A stretch of 37,940 bases of DNA from an actinobacterium SCGC AAA028-A23 (GCA_000378905.1 KB900604.1:1-37940); one strand, 5' to 3'. Positions 7,836-17,771 are shown, numbered from the stretch's first letter. Notes: generated by a model from the sequence alone, not told the origin. Numbers and translations are program-made.

Positions 7836-8258
7836 TTAAGAGATAACTACAGCTTTACTATTTGCCGTAAATTTAATTGGCTTTAATCCAGAGTTTGCCG
7901 GGCCAACTTTTAATGCGCCATTCATACCAAACTCAGATCCATGCCCACGAGGTCCAGGGCAAATCCAGCCACCAGCATTTTGTTGAACAATCACTCCAGC
8001 ATGGGGGCAAGATAAGTTAACCACTGCAAATCCCTTTGCAGATTTTGAAGTTCTAATTACTGCAACTTTTCCATACTTCTTAATACTCAACTCAACAATC
8101 CCACCAACAGATCCCAAGGCTTTATTTGCCGCAAGACTCACCTCAGTTTTACCGCCCGGTAAATTCTTGACCCCATTGGCTGCAAGGGCAGGGGTGGTTG
8201 CCAATGCTGCAACAGCTGCGCTACCGCAAATAAATTGGCGTCTTGAGAGTGCGATCAC
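7836..8258 (-). CDS. Tat-exported Rieske [2Fe-2S] protein with unusual ligand spacing
   Basis: This 140-residue protein starts with a twin-arginine signal (SRRQFICG, then AAVAALATTPALA) and continues as one Rieske domain. The first ligand motif is CPHAG (about residue 84). The second reads CPGPRGHGSEF (about 100-110), so Cys and His are five residues apart instead of the usual two (C-P-C-H-G-S). The two non-ligand cysteines that normally form a disulfide are also absent. The fold otherwise continues with GALKVGPANSGLKPI, as in small Rieske ferredoxins. The start is GTG 8258 with GGGGA upstream. No membrane helix beyond the signal and no cytochrome partner are nearby. Electron transfer outside the cytoplasm is likely; the partner is unknown. 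Confidence 0.82.
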   Translation of the reverse strand: MIALSRRQFICGSAAVAALATTPALAANGVKNLPGGKTEVSLAANKALGSVGGIVELSIKKYGKVAVIRTSKSAKGFAVVNLSCPHAGVIVQQNAGGWICPGPRGHGSEFGMNGALKVGPANSGLKPIKFTANSKAVVIS

Positions 8259-8300
8259 TTAAATTTCCCCAGATCTGTTCTATAAAGGTTGATCTCATTT

Positions 8301-8306
8301 TACTAT
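8301..8306 (+). promoter_or_regulatory. -10 element (TACTAT) of a leaderless promoter for the diguanylate cyclase
   Basis: TACTAT lies 5 bases before ATG 8312, supporting that codon as the start over the upstream in-frame codon at 8243. Confidence 0.4.
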
Positions 8307-8311
8307 TGATT

Positions 8312-9715
8312 ATGAGATTAATCCGCCGTATCTCGGGATTTTTATGGCTGACCGGCGCGTTAATTATCACTCACCTGATTGCTAGATCTATTTTTCCTGA
8401 GAATAATGTTGCAGTTGATCTACTTCTGTTTAATTCAATTGGAGTAATGGCCTCGGTAATCGCATTTAATGCACCACTTCATACAGATCGCATCTCAGCT
8501 AACTCCTTTGGCGCAGCAGCTCTGGTTTGGAGTATGGGCTCTTTTTTCTCGACTTGGAACTCTTTTTTTGAGCTACAAATTCCAGCCGCTATTTCCGATA
8601 TTTGTTATGCAATTTTTTATCCACTGGTATTTATCGCAATCACAAGAAGTTTCACCCAAAAGCGATCTATGTCTGCCCTTGAAGTTCTAGACACTGTGAT
8701 CATCGCAGTTGGATTGACTAGTGTCTTAACCGCATTTGTATTAAAGCCAGCGATGGTTGGCTTGGATGGTTCTGCCTGGCAAGTTTTTATCTCAATTCTT
8801 TACCCAGTTGGGGATATCGTTTTACTCTCCATGGTTTTGGTTTATCTCCTACTAAATCCGCTAAGTAGAAGATCAATATTTCTTGGTCTTGGCTTACTTT
8901 CATTTGCAACCTCAGATTTATTCTTTATCTGGGGTTCCTTAAGTGCAACCTATGAGTTTGGTGCGATAACAGATGATGGCTGGATAATTGGTTTGGTCCT
9001 ACTTTCAACCTCGCTTTTATTTTCATCCCCTGAGAATAAAACTTCAGAAAAAGTCTCATCATATGGAGCAACTGTTGCACTTATCGCAAGTGGTTGCTTG
9101 TTAGGAGTTGCAGCACTTAAACCTGGATACTTCCCTAGCTTTATTTTGATCCCTGGCTTTATCACTATCGCACTAGCGTTTATCAGAATGAGTTTTGCAC
9201 TCCAGGAAGCAAACACCGCTAGCAATGAAAGAGTTCTTGCGCGAACAGATGAGTTAACTGGGTTATCTAATCGAAGAAACTTTTTGCTTCATTTAAGTGA
9301 AATAAGAAGTGGATATATCTTTTTGCTTGATTTGGATGAGTTCAAAGAGATAAATGACAATATGGGACATGCGGCCGGTGATGAATTATTAAAGCAGGTC
9401 GCTAATCGATTTAGCAGAGTCACCCCAGCTAGCGGGCAGCTGGCAAGACTTGGTGGAGATGAGTTTGGCTTACTGGCTAAGGTGGATCAGCAAGAGGCAA
9501 CTGAATTAGCTCAAGCCCTGCTTGCCACCTTGAGTTATCCAATCTCATTGTTAACCGGGCAGGTTCGAGTCAAAGTCAGCATTGGTTACGCACCAATTGA
9601 TCAAGATATAGATTCAGTTGATTGCCTTCGTCGAGCAGATTTGGCGATGTATGAGGCCAAGCGAAGTGGAAGTGGTCAGAGGATTTGGGATGGCCAAATT
9701 GAAAATATAGGTTAA
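8312..9715 (+). CDS. Membrane-bound diguanylate cyclase (GGDEF domain)
   Basis: About 467 residues. The first roughly 290 residues form eight or nine hydrophobic helices (a membrane sensor of no family I can name), followed by a cytosolic GGDEF domain. That domain begins RTDELTGLSNRRNF and has LLDLDEFKEINDNMGHAAGDELL and an intact RLGGDEFG signature, so it should make cyclic-di-GMP from GTP. The residues before it (TPASGQLARLGGDEF) lack the RxxD inhibitory site, so product feedback at the I-site is not expected. There is no EAL or HD-GYP domain in this protein or window. ATG 8312 is chosen because a -10 box precedes it and the hydrophobic sequence starts there; the longer frame from 8243 would overlap the Rieske gene. 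Confidence 0.9.
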   Translation: MRLIRRISGFLWLTGALIITHLIARSIFPENNVAVDLLLFNSIGVMASVIAFNAPLHTDRISANSFGAAALVWSMGSFFSTWNSFFELQIPAAISDICYAIFYPLVFIAITRSFTQKRSMSALEVLDTVIIAVGLTSVLTAFVLKPAMVGLDGSAWQVFISILYPVGDIVLLSMVLVYLLLNPLSRRSIFLGLGLLSFATSDLFFIWGSLSATYEFGAITDDGWIIGLVLLSTSLLFSSPENKTSEKVSSYGATVALIASGCLLGVAALKPGYFPSFILIPGFITIALAFIRMSFALQEANTASNERVLARTDELTGLSNRRNFLLHLSEIRSGYIFLLDLDEFKEINDNMGHAAGDELLKQVANRFSRVTPASGQLARLGGDEFGLLAKVDQQEATELAQALLATLSYPISLLTGQVRVKVSIGYAPIDQDIDSVDCLRRADLAMYEAKRSGSGQRIWDGQIENIG

Positions 9716-9759
9716 TCTTCACTGGCTAAATAAATTAGCGCGACAGTTGGAGGTCCTAA

Positions 9760-11193
9760 TTGGCAGCACGCTTTTCTAATCGAGTTCTAGTTTTAGGTGC
9801 GGGTTCAGTTTCACAATGTGTATTACCACTTCTAATCGAACACCTAGTAGATGCAAAACAGATCACGATCGCAGATATGCGTGATAATCGAAGCCGAGTT
9901 TCAGAAGCAATCACAGCGGGCGCTACATATGTACAAGACCAATTAACCCGCGAAAATATGGATCAATTTCTTTCAAAGTATTTATCAGCTGGAGATTTTC
10001 TCTTAGATTTGGCGTGGAATATTGATGCCAACGAAATTATTGGTTGGGCTCATGATCACGGGGTAATTTATTTAAATACCTCGATTGAAGAGTGGGAACC
10101 ATACGCAGCTGGGGCAACTCGTAATCCAACAGAGCGCACACTTTATTGGCGCCATATGAAGTTGCGTAAGTTAACTGATACATGGGGCGGCAAAGGCCCA
10201 ACTGCAATTGTTGAACATGGTGCAAACCCAGGTTTAGTTTCACATCTTACAAAAAAAGCTTTATTTGATATTGCAACTAGCGCGCTTAAGGATGGCAAGG
10301 CAGGTGCAGGAGTTGATCAAGCACTTGCAAGTGAAAATTTTCCAGTCCTAGCTCAAAAACTTGGTGTGAAAGTAATTCACATTGCAGAGCGTGATACGCA
10401 AATATCTGATAAACCAAAGCAGGTTAATGAGTTTGTAAATACCTGGTCGGTTGAAGGTTTTTATGAAGAAGGTATTGCACCAGCTGAAATGGGCTGGGGC
10501 ACACATGAAAAAACATTGCCAGTAAATGCTTATCAACATCCAGATGGGCCAAAAAATCAGATTTGTATTGCCCAACCTGGTGCAACAACTTGGGTTAGAT
10601 CTTGGGTTCCAAATATGGAAACCACTGGAATGGTTATCCGTCATGGCGAAGCATTTACGATCAGCGATCACCTAACTGTTTGGGATAAAGACAAGGCCAT
10701 TTATCGTCCAACTGTTCACTACGCATACTGCCCAACCGATGCAGCTGTTGCATCAATGCATGAATTACAAATGCGACAGTGGGATTTGACCGAGAACCAA
10801 AGAATTATGAATGAAGAGATTATCGATGGTGATGACAGATTAGGTGTTCTACTTATGGGCCATCCATATAAATCTTGGTGGACTGGATCATTACTAAACA
10901 TCCACCAATCTAGAAAATTAGTTCCAAAACAATCTGCAACTACTGTTCAGGTTGCAAGTGCGGTTTATGCAGCCGTTGCTTGGGCAATGGCTAATCCAAA
11001 TGCGGGTTACTTAGTTCCAGATGATCTGCCATGGCGAGAAGTTTTAGCATTTGCAGAAAAGTACTGGGGTGGCTATCACTCTGCTGCTGCAGATTGGGAT
11101 CCGCTAATGCATCGTAATGATTTGTTCAAAGGCTGGAACAATCGTAAGTACGATGAAAGTGATCCTTGGCAATTCTCTAACTTTTTAGTTTAG
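9760..11193 (+). CDS. hss: Homospermidine synthase
   Basis: This 477-residue protein matches the bacterial homospermidine synthase family in length. It has a Rossmann N-terminus (VLVLGAGSVSQCVLP, about 9-23), DLAWNIDANEI (about 83-93), VEHGANPGLVSHL (about 148-160) and a long C-terminal domain with WWTGSLL. The enzyme uses NAD+ to join two putrescines (or putrescine and spermidine) into homospermidine. The start is TTG 9760: GGAGG lies 6 bases upstream (9749-9753) and no ATG fits the conserved N-terminus. It is a distant relative of the carboxynorspermidine dehydrogenase-like gene at 5837, so two polyamine-type enzymes sit within 6 kb. Its end overlaps the convergent oxidoreductase gene by 9 bases. 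Confidence 0.9.
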   Translation: MAARFSNRVLVLGAGSVSQCVLPLLIEHLVDAKQITIADMRDNRSRVSEAITAGATYVQDQLTRENMDQFLSKYLSAGDFLLDLAWNIDANEIIGWAHDHGVIYLNTSIEEWEPYAAGATRNPTERTLYWRHMKLRKLTDTWGGKGPTAIVEHGANPGLVSHLTKKALFDIATSALKDGKAGAGVDQALASENFPVLAQKLGVKVIHIAERDTQISDKPKQVNEFVNTWSVEGFYEEGIAPAEMGWGTHEKTLPVNAYQHPDGPKNQICIAQPGATTWVRSWVPNMETTGMVIRHGEAFTISDHLTVWDKDKAIYRPTVHYAYCPTDAAVASMHELQMRQWDLTENQRIMNEEIIDGDDRLGVLLMGHPYKSWWTGSLLNIHQSRKLVPKQSATTVQVASAVYAAVAWAMANPNAGYLVPDDLPWREVLAFAEKYWGGYHSAAADWDPLMHRNDLFKGWNNRKYDESDPWQFSNFLV

Positions 11194-12717
11194 TTCTAGA
11201 ACTGCCTTTGCAGCGTTATGACCTGCAATCCCACTAACACCACCGCCTCTAATTGCACCTGCTCCACAGAGAAATACTCTTGGGTGGGCAGTTTCAACAC
11301 CCCATTTAATCGAGGAGTTATCCTCTTTAAATGGGAATGATAAGTCTTTGTGAAAGATATTTCCTCTTGGTAAAAAAATGTCTTTTTCTAAATCAACTGG
11401 TGATTTAATCTCAATACATAATTCACCATTTGTATCACTTGCAAGGCAGCTTTCAATTGGTTCTACTAAATATTGATTAAGTGCTGCTAATGCTTTCTGC
11501 TTTGCTTTTTCTTTCATACCTACCGGATCTTTATCAAATAATTTAGCTGGAGTATGAAGCCCAAAGACAGTAAGTGTGTGATAGCCCTTGCTAGTTAATT
11601 CATCTGAAAGTATTGAAGTATCAGAGAGGGAATGGCAATACATTTCAAGTGGTAACTCATCTGGAAGCTCACCAGAACTTGCTTGTTTATATGCTTTTTC
11701 TAGCTGCTTAAAACTCTCATTTATATGAAGGGTGCCAACAAATGCATCCCTTGGATCAACTCCAGATTTAAATTGCGGTAATTTCTTAAGCAGCATATTT
11801 ATCTTAATCTGCGATCCCTCTAAAGATTTAGGCTCTGGTGCATCGGTTAATTTAGCCAGAATTTGTGGCGCAGCATTTGATAGTAGATATGAAGCTTCAA
11901 GGCTTTCACCATTTTCTAATTTAACAATTACCTTCGAATCTTCTGCTTGAATCTTAGCAACTTTGGAATTTAATTTAATTTCAACCCCTAATGAAATCGC
12001 TTTCTTATGAAGTTCACCAACTAGTGCCCCCATGCCACCTTTTGGAACCTTCCATTCTCCAGTGCCATTTCCAATTAAATGATAGAGAAAACAGATATTA
12101 CTTTGAATCTCATAAGCGGAGGAAAAAGTTCCAATTAATCCATCTGTTAAAACCACTCCTTTAATCAAATCATCTGAAAAGTATTTATCTAGAGTTTGGC
12201 CCAACGAGTTCTCAATTAACATATCCCAGATCTGATCGTCAGCTAATTGCTTTTTAATCTCACTCTTTGTTGGAAGAGGTTGAAGTAATGTGGGCGCGAT
12301 TACCTCTGCAAATCGACTGACCTGATCATAGAAATTTTGCCACGCCTTACTTTCATTATTTGATCCGGTTAGCTCTAAGAAGGATTGTGAATTACTTTCA
12401 TCCCAAATTCGCCTAACTAATAAACCAGCATCTTTTTGATCTTGTTTATATGGAGTGTAAGAAGAGATCTTGCGGGATATACATTCAAAATCTAATTCCA
12501 GCTCCTTAATAATTTGATCAGGCAAAAGTGAGACAAGGTAGGAGTATCTAGATAATTTTGCATCTAAACCTTTAAATACATACTCAGAAGTTGAGGCACC
12601 ACCAACCTCATTCTTAGCCTCAAGCATGGTTACCTTCTTGCCAGCCTTTGCTAAGTAACAAGCAGCAACTAATCCATTGTGACCTGCGCCAACAATTATT
12701 ACATCTGTTTTATTCAT
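11185..12717 (-). CDS. FAD-dependent oxidoreductase of the PYROXD2 / phytoene-desaturase-like family
   Basis: The protein has 510 residues. The N-terminus DVIIVGAGHNGLVAACYLAKAG is an FAD-binding GxGxxG motif followed by LEAKNEVGGAS. A C-terminal FAD motif, HPRVFLCGAGAIRGGGVSGIAGHNAA (about 478-503), closes the flavin site. This arrangement is typical of CrtI-superfamily proteins annotated as PYROXD2 or NAD(P)/FAD-dependent oxidoreductases, whose substrates are mostly unknown. A carotenoid or retinal-pathway role is possible but no other crt gene is here. The ATG follows the photolyase stop by one base, so the two are one transcript. Confidence 0.85.
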   Translation of the reverse strand: MNKTDVIIVGAGHNGLVAACYLAKAGKKVTMLEAKNEVGGASTSEYVFKGLDAKLSRYSYLVSLLPDQIIKELELDFECISRKISSYTPYKQDQKDAGLLVRRIWDESNSQSFLELTGSNNESKAWQNFYDQVSRFAEVIAPTLLQPLPTKSEIKKQLADDQIWDMLIENSLGQTLDKYFSDDLIKGVVLTDGLIGTFSSAYEIQSNICFLYHLIGNGTGEWKVPKGGMGALVGELHKKAISLGVEIKLNSKVAKIQAEDSKVIVKLENGESLEASYLLSNAAPQILAKLTDAPEPKSLEGSQIKINMLLKKLPQFKSGVDPRDAFVGTLHINESFKQLEKAYKQASSGELPDELPLEMYCHSLSDTSILSDELTSKGYHTLTVFGLHTPAKLFDKDPVGMKEKAKQKALAALNQYLVEPIESCLASDTNGELCIEIKSPVDLEKDIFLPRGNIFHKDLSFPFKEDNSSIKWGVETAHPRVFLCGAGAIRGGGVSGIAGHNAAKAVLELN

Positions 12718-12718
12718 A

Positions 12719-14083
12719 CTAATCCTTTGGATAAGCCGGCTTATTTACTTTTATCTCTTCAAGTCTTGCCAATGATTCTGCCCGCTCAACTTTATGATCA
12801 ACAATTTGTTTTACATATCCATTTTTATAACCATCGGGTGTCTCCCAAGGTTCATGAATTTCAATTCCTTTAATATGGGCAAGCTCTGGCACATACTTCC
12901 TAACATAATCTCCATTTTCATCAAATCTCTTGCCTTGCTCGACCGGATTAAATATTCGATAGTAAGGAGATGCATCAGTTCCACAACCTGCGGTCCACTG
13001 CCAACCATGGGCATTTGATGCCACGTCATAGTCAACTAAATGTTCCCGGAAAAATCTCTCACCCAATTGCCATTCAAGATGAAGATCTTTAACTAGAAAG
13101 GAGGCAACAACCATTCGAGTTCGATTATGCATCCAGCCTTCAACTAACAACTGGCGCATTGCAGCATCAACAAATGGATAGCCAGTTTTTCCTTCACACC
13201 AAGCTTTAAATTGATCACCTGGTTTGTCATATCTCATGCTTGCAAATTGTGGTGCATAGTAATCAGTTTCAGTGTGCTGGTTGTTAAATAAAACATCTGC
13301 ATAAAACTCCCGCCAAGCAATCTCTTTGCGGTAGACATCATGAGCCTTGCTTTCCCCTAATGGGGCTAGAAGAGTTCGTGGATGTATTTCACCCCATTTT
13401 AAATGTGCACTCATTTTGCTTGTGCCATCAATTCCAGCAAGGTTTCTTGCTTCATCATAATTATCTAGGCCACTTTTTTGAAAGTACCTAAATCTTTCAA
13501 GAGCCGCTAATTCACCTGCTTGAGTAATCTTTGTTCCATCAGGCAACTTCCAATCAGGAAAACTTCTATCCTCTGCACTTGGCTTTACAGAGTTAATTAC
13601 CTTTGGAGTTTCTGCCGGTTTGCGCCAACCATGTAGACACCATGCTTTATAAAAAGGTGTGTAAACCCGGTATGGAGTGTCATCACTTGGTTTTCTAACT
13701 CGTCCTGGCGCAACAGCATATGGTGAGCCGGTTCTAGTTAGTTTAATTCCAGCTTCTTCAATCGCTGCGTCTCGCTTTGCTCCATACGGCTCATACTCTG
13801 CACTGATATGTACTGAGCTCACTTGGTATCTTTTTATCAAATCATTTAAAACTGTTATTTGATCTCCTGCAATAACATGAAGATTATTTCCTAATGATTC
13901 ATCAAGTAGTCGAAGTGATTGGCCTAAATATGCCAATCTTTTACTGCCAGCTGTTTTTATTAATTTAGGATCTAAAATAAATACTGGTACTACTTCATCA
14001 CCTTCTGCAATGGCGCTAAGCAGTGCTGGGTTATCACCTAACCTGAGGTCTCTGCGAAACCAGAAAATTGATCGATTGGCCAT
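12719..14083 (-). CDS. phrB: Deoxyribodipyrimidine photolyase (cryptochrome/photolyase family)
   Basis: This 454-residue flavoprotein repairs UV-induced cyclobutane pyrimidine dimers using light. The N-terminal antenna domain starts SIFWFRRDLRLGDNPAL. The C-terminal FAD domain carries WREFYADVL (about 269-277), GKTGYPFVDAAMRQL (about 305-319), GWMHNRTRMVVASFLVKDL (about 323-341) and DVASNAHGWQWTAGCGTDA, the conserved Asn and Trp-rich flavin/DNA site. These features match class I CPD photolyases more than cryptochromes, though the exact lesion cannot be fixed by eye. It leads a two-gene unit with the PYROXD2-like gene. Photorepair suits a sunlit surface-water organism. Confidence 0.94.
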   Translation of the reverse strand: MANRSIFWFRRDLRLGDNPALLSAIAEGDEVVPVFILDPKLIKTAGSKRLAYLGQSLRLLDESLGNNLHVIAGDQITVLNDLIKRYQVSSVHISAEYEPYGAKRDAAIEEAGIKLTRTGSPYAVAPGRVRKPSDDTPYRVYTPFYKAWCLHGWRKPAETPKVINSVKPSAEDRSFPDWKLPDGTKITQAGELAALERFRYFQKSGLDNYDEARNLAGIDGTSKMSAHLKWGEIHPRTLLAPLGESKAHDVYRKEIAWREFYADVLFNNQHTETDYYAPQFASMRYDKPGDQFKAWCEGKTGYPFVDAAMRQLLVEGWMHNRTRMVVASFLVKDLHLEWQLGERFFREHLVDYDVASNAHGWQWTAGCGTDASPYYRIFNPVEQGKRFDENGDYVRKYVPELAHIKGIEIHEPWETPDGYKNGYVKQIVDHKVERAESLARLEEIKVNKPAYPKD

Positions 14084-14120
14084 AACCCTATGGTGCCAGT
14101 ACTTATCTAGTTAAGACAGA

Positions 14121-15236
14121 TTAAGAGTGCAAAGATTCAACAGATGGATCCCAGCCCTTAACATCTTGTGGCTTACGTGGTCCAGGTCCAACATAACGTG
14201 CTGAAGGTCTGATGATTCTTCCCGTTCGTTTTTGCTCCAAAATATGTGCTGACCAGCCTGCTGTTCGTGCGGCGGTAAACATTGAGGTAAACAAATTCGC
14301 AGGAACTTGTGCAAAATCTAAAACAATTGCAGCCCAGAACTCAACATTGGTTTCCAAAACGCGATCTGGTTGACGTTGTTTTAATTCAGAAAGGGCTGCT
14401 TTTTCAAGTGCTAAGGCAACCTCATATCTTGGCGCATTTAATTCTTTAGCGGTTCGACGTAGTGTGCGAGCGCGTGGATCCTCTGCACGATAAACGCGGT
14501 GACCAAATCCCATTAATCTCTCGCCCTTATCTAAAATTGATTTCACATAACTTTCTGCATTGCCAGATTTTTCAACTGCTTCAATCATGCTTAGTACTCG
14601 AGCAGGGGCTCCACCATGTAATGGACCACTCATCGCGCCAATCGCACCAGATATTGATGCTGCAACATCTGCACCAGTTGATGCAATCACTCGGCCGGTA
14701 AAGGTAGATGCATTCATGCCATGCTCTGCAGCTGATACAAAGTAAGCATCGATCGCGCGAACATGCACTGGATCTGGTTCACCTCGCCAGCGAATCATCA
14801 TCCGTTCTACTACGGTGTGGGCCTTATCAATTTCAGATTGTGGAATTGCTTGTGCAATTGTTCCGCGGGCTGATTGGGCAACATAGGAAAGAACCATTAC
14901 TGAAACCCTGGCTAAATTATTTCTAGCCTCTTCATCTGAAATATCTAAAAGTGGCTTCAATCCCCAAGCTGGCGTAAGCATTGCAATCGCAGATTGCACA
15001 TCAACACGCACATCCCCAGTATGAACTGGAATTAAAAATGGTTCTGCAGGTGGCAGTCCTGGATTGAATTCATCATCTACTAACAATCCCCAAACATTTC
15101 CAAAAGTTACTCGTCCAACTAAATCTTCAATATCAACGCCGCGGTATCTAAGCGCGCTGCCCTCTTTGTCTGGCTCTGCAATCTTGGACTCAAAAGCGAT
15201 TACACCTTCTAAACCGGGTTTGAAATCATCGCTCAC
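14121..15236 (-). CDS. Citrate synthase (citrate synthase 2 type)
   Basis: The protein has 371 residues and condenses oxaloacetate and acetyl-CoA to citrate in the TCA cycle. Active-site regions are clear: AEHGMNASTFTGR (catalytic His, about 171-183), GPLHGGAPARV (about 205-215), MGFGHRVYRAEDPRA (second His, about 242-256) and RPSARYVGP near the end. The short length and the N-terminus (GLEGVIAFESKIAEPD) match the actinobacterial citrate synthase 2 / 2-methylcitrate synthase-like branch; no other methylcitrate-cycle gene is nearby. The start is GTG 15236 with GGAG about 8 bases upstream. It is divergent from pdxH. Confidence 0.93.
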   Translation of the reverse strand: MSDDFKPGLEGVIAFESKIAEPDKEGSALRYRGVDIEDLVGRVTFGNVWGLLVDDEFNPGLPPAEPFLIPVHTGDVRVDVQSAIAMLTPAWGLKPLLDISDEEARNNLARVSVMVLSYVAQSARGTIAQAIPQSEIDKAHTVVERMMIRWRGEPDPVHVRAIDAYFVSAAEHGMNASTFTGRVIASTGADVAASISGAIGAMSGPLHGGAPARVLSMIEAVEKSGNAESYVKSILDKGERLMGFGHRVYRAEDPRARTLRRTAKELNAPRYEVALALEKAALSELKQRQPDRVLETNVEFWAAIVLDFAQVPANLFTSMFTAARTAGWSAHILEQKRTGRIIRPSARYVGPGPRKPQDVKGWDPSVESLHS

Positions 15237-15292
15237 TTGAGTGCTCCTTTTGCTATCTGATTATGTGTCCTATTCTGCTACTTGAGGTGCTA

Positions 15293-15982
15293 ATGCACCA
15301 AACTAGATCTAAAGTGAGGTTGGATACAGCCATGAGCAATCGAGAAGATATCGCTGCAATGCGCCGGCAGTATGGCGAGGTTGGATTAATTGAGTCCAAC
15401 TTACCCAGCAACCCATTAGAACTCTTTGATACCTGGCTAAAGCAGGCAGCTGAAAATGAGATTGTGGTTGAGGCAAATGCGATGGTGCTTTCAACTGTGC
15501 AAGATGAGCAACCAACTAGTCGAACAGTTTTGTTAAAGGATTTAACTAAAGATGGCTTTACCTTCTTTTCAAATTATGGTTCTAGAAAAGCTGAACAGAT
15601 TGAAAAAAATAAAAATGTTTCACTTCTTTTTCCTTGGTATCCAATGGAGCGACAGGTTATTGTCATTGGAAGTGCCAGTAAGATTTCAAAAGCAGAATCT
15701 GAAAAATACTTTGCCTCCCGCCCACGTGGTTCACAAATTGGTGCCTGGGCAAGTGCGCAATCATCTGAATTAAGTTCTCGAGCAGAGCTAGAAAGTAAAT
15801 TTGCTGAGTTTGAAGCTAAATGGCCAGTTGGGCAAATAATCCCGATGCCAGAGTTTTGGGGAGGTTATGTAGTTAATCCCACATCAATTGAGTTTTGGCA
15901 GGGCAGATATTCCCGCCTGCATGATCGAATCCGATATGTGAGAGATAACAATAATAATTGGCAGATTAAACGTCTTAACCCC

Positions 15983-15985
<3 letters not shown>
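15293..15985 (+). CDS. pdxH: Pyridoxamine 5'-phosphate oxidase
   Basis: This FMN enzyme oxidises pyridoxine- or pyridoxamine-5'-phosphate to pyridoxal phosphate in the salvage pathway. Conserved stretches are NAMVLSTV, PTSRTVLLKD (FMN contact), FFSNYGSRKAEQIEKN, FPWYPMERQV, and near the end FWGGYVVNPTSIEFWQGR with the terminal RLHDRIRY and KRLNP. The family's final motif is complete. Two starts are plausible: ATG 15293, with GAGG 5 bases upstream, and ATG 15332, which gives the more usual N-terminus (MSNREDIAAMRRQYG). The former is listed because of its ribosome site. serC follows after 9 bases and is PLP-dependent, so a cofactor enzyme and a user sit together. Confidence 0.9.
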
Positions 15986-17196
<1,211 letters not shown>

Positions 17197-17199
17197 GGC

Positions 17200-17205
17200 T
17201 AGGCT
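17200..17205 (+). promoter_or_regulatory. -10 element (TAGGCT) of a leaderless promoter for the DUF2530-like gene
   Basis: TAGGCT lies 6 bases before ATG 17212 with no ribosome site. It begins 3 bases after the stop of the tiny membrane gene. Confidence 0.45.
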
Positions 17206-17211
17206 TAAAAT

Positions 17212-17388
17212 ATGAAAGAAGCCATATTTGTAATCTCAATGGGAATTGTGCTTTGGATAATTGCACTTGTATTTGCAATTGTGATGAATGCAGATACCAA
17301 TGTCTTGTGGATATGTGTAATTGGTGCAGTGCTAGGTGCAATCGGACTTCGTTACACAATCAAGCGCGGTCGAAAAGGAGTTCTTTAA
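17212..17388 (+). CDS. Small two-helix membrane protein, DUF2530-like
   Basis: This 58-residue protein has two hydrophobic helices (about 5-25 and 31-47) separated by NADTN, and a basic tail (RYTIKRGRKG). The size, the second helix ending LGAIGLRYTIKRG and the position in an actinobacterial genome resemble DUF2530 proteins, which have no known function; this match is from memory and not tested. The final 4 bases overlap the convergent cold-shock gene. Confidence 0.65.
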   Translation: MKEAIFVISMGIVLWIIALVFAIVMNADTNVLWICVIGAVLGAIGLRYTIKRGRKGVL

Positions 17389-17771
17389 TTCCCGTCGATC
17401 TGAGATGCAATACCACGCAACACTTTGGCTAATCTCTCACCATCAGCAGCGGACGAGCTTCGACCACTTCTTAAGCCATTACCGAAGCGATCTAGAATTT
17501 TAATTGTGTCTTCAATCATCGCAGCTAAATCATCATTCTTACCACGTGAGTTTGTTGCCATAGTTGGCGGAGCTTCAACAACTGAAACTGAAAGTGCTTG
17601 TGGACCACGTCGACCATCAGCAATTGAAAACTCTAGTTTTGTACCAGGTTTAACAGTTGTTACACCCTCAGGAAGTGCTGCAGCAGCAAGATAAACATCT
17701 TCGCCCTCATCATTGGAAATAAAACCAAAACCCTTTTCTAAGCTAAACCATTTAACACGACCAGTAGGCAT
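17385..17771 (-). CDS. Cold-shock-domain protein with C-terminal extension
   Basis: The protein has 128 residues. An N-terminal cold-shock domain (about 1-67) begins PTGRVKWFSLEKGFGFISND, with RNP1 (KGFGFI) intact. RNP2, usually DVFVHFSAI, reads DVYLAAAAL, so its His and Phe nucleic-acid-stacking residues are replaced. The remaining 60 residues form a charged, helical-looking C-terminal domain of the kind seen in the longer actinobacterial CspA-like proteins. The start is the second ATG (17771): GGGGAG abuts the first ATG (17777) and is properly spaced only for the second. The next gene on this strand, DUF3027, ends 94 bases upstream. A role in RNA binding is likely but may differ from classical CspA. 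Confidence 0.88.
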   Translation of the reverse strand: MPTGRVKWFSLEKGFGFISNDEGEDVYLAAAALPEGVTTVKPGTKLEFSIADGRRGPQALSVSVVEAPPTMATNSRGKNDDLAAMIEDTIKILDRFGNGLRSGRSSSAADGERLAKVLRGIASQIDGN

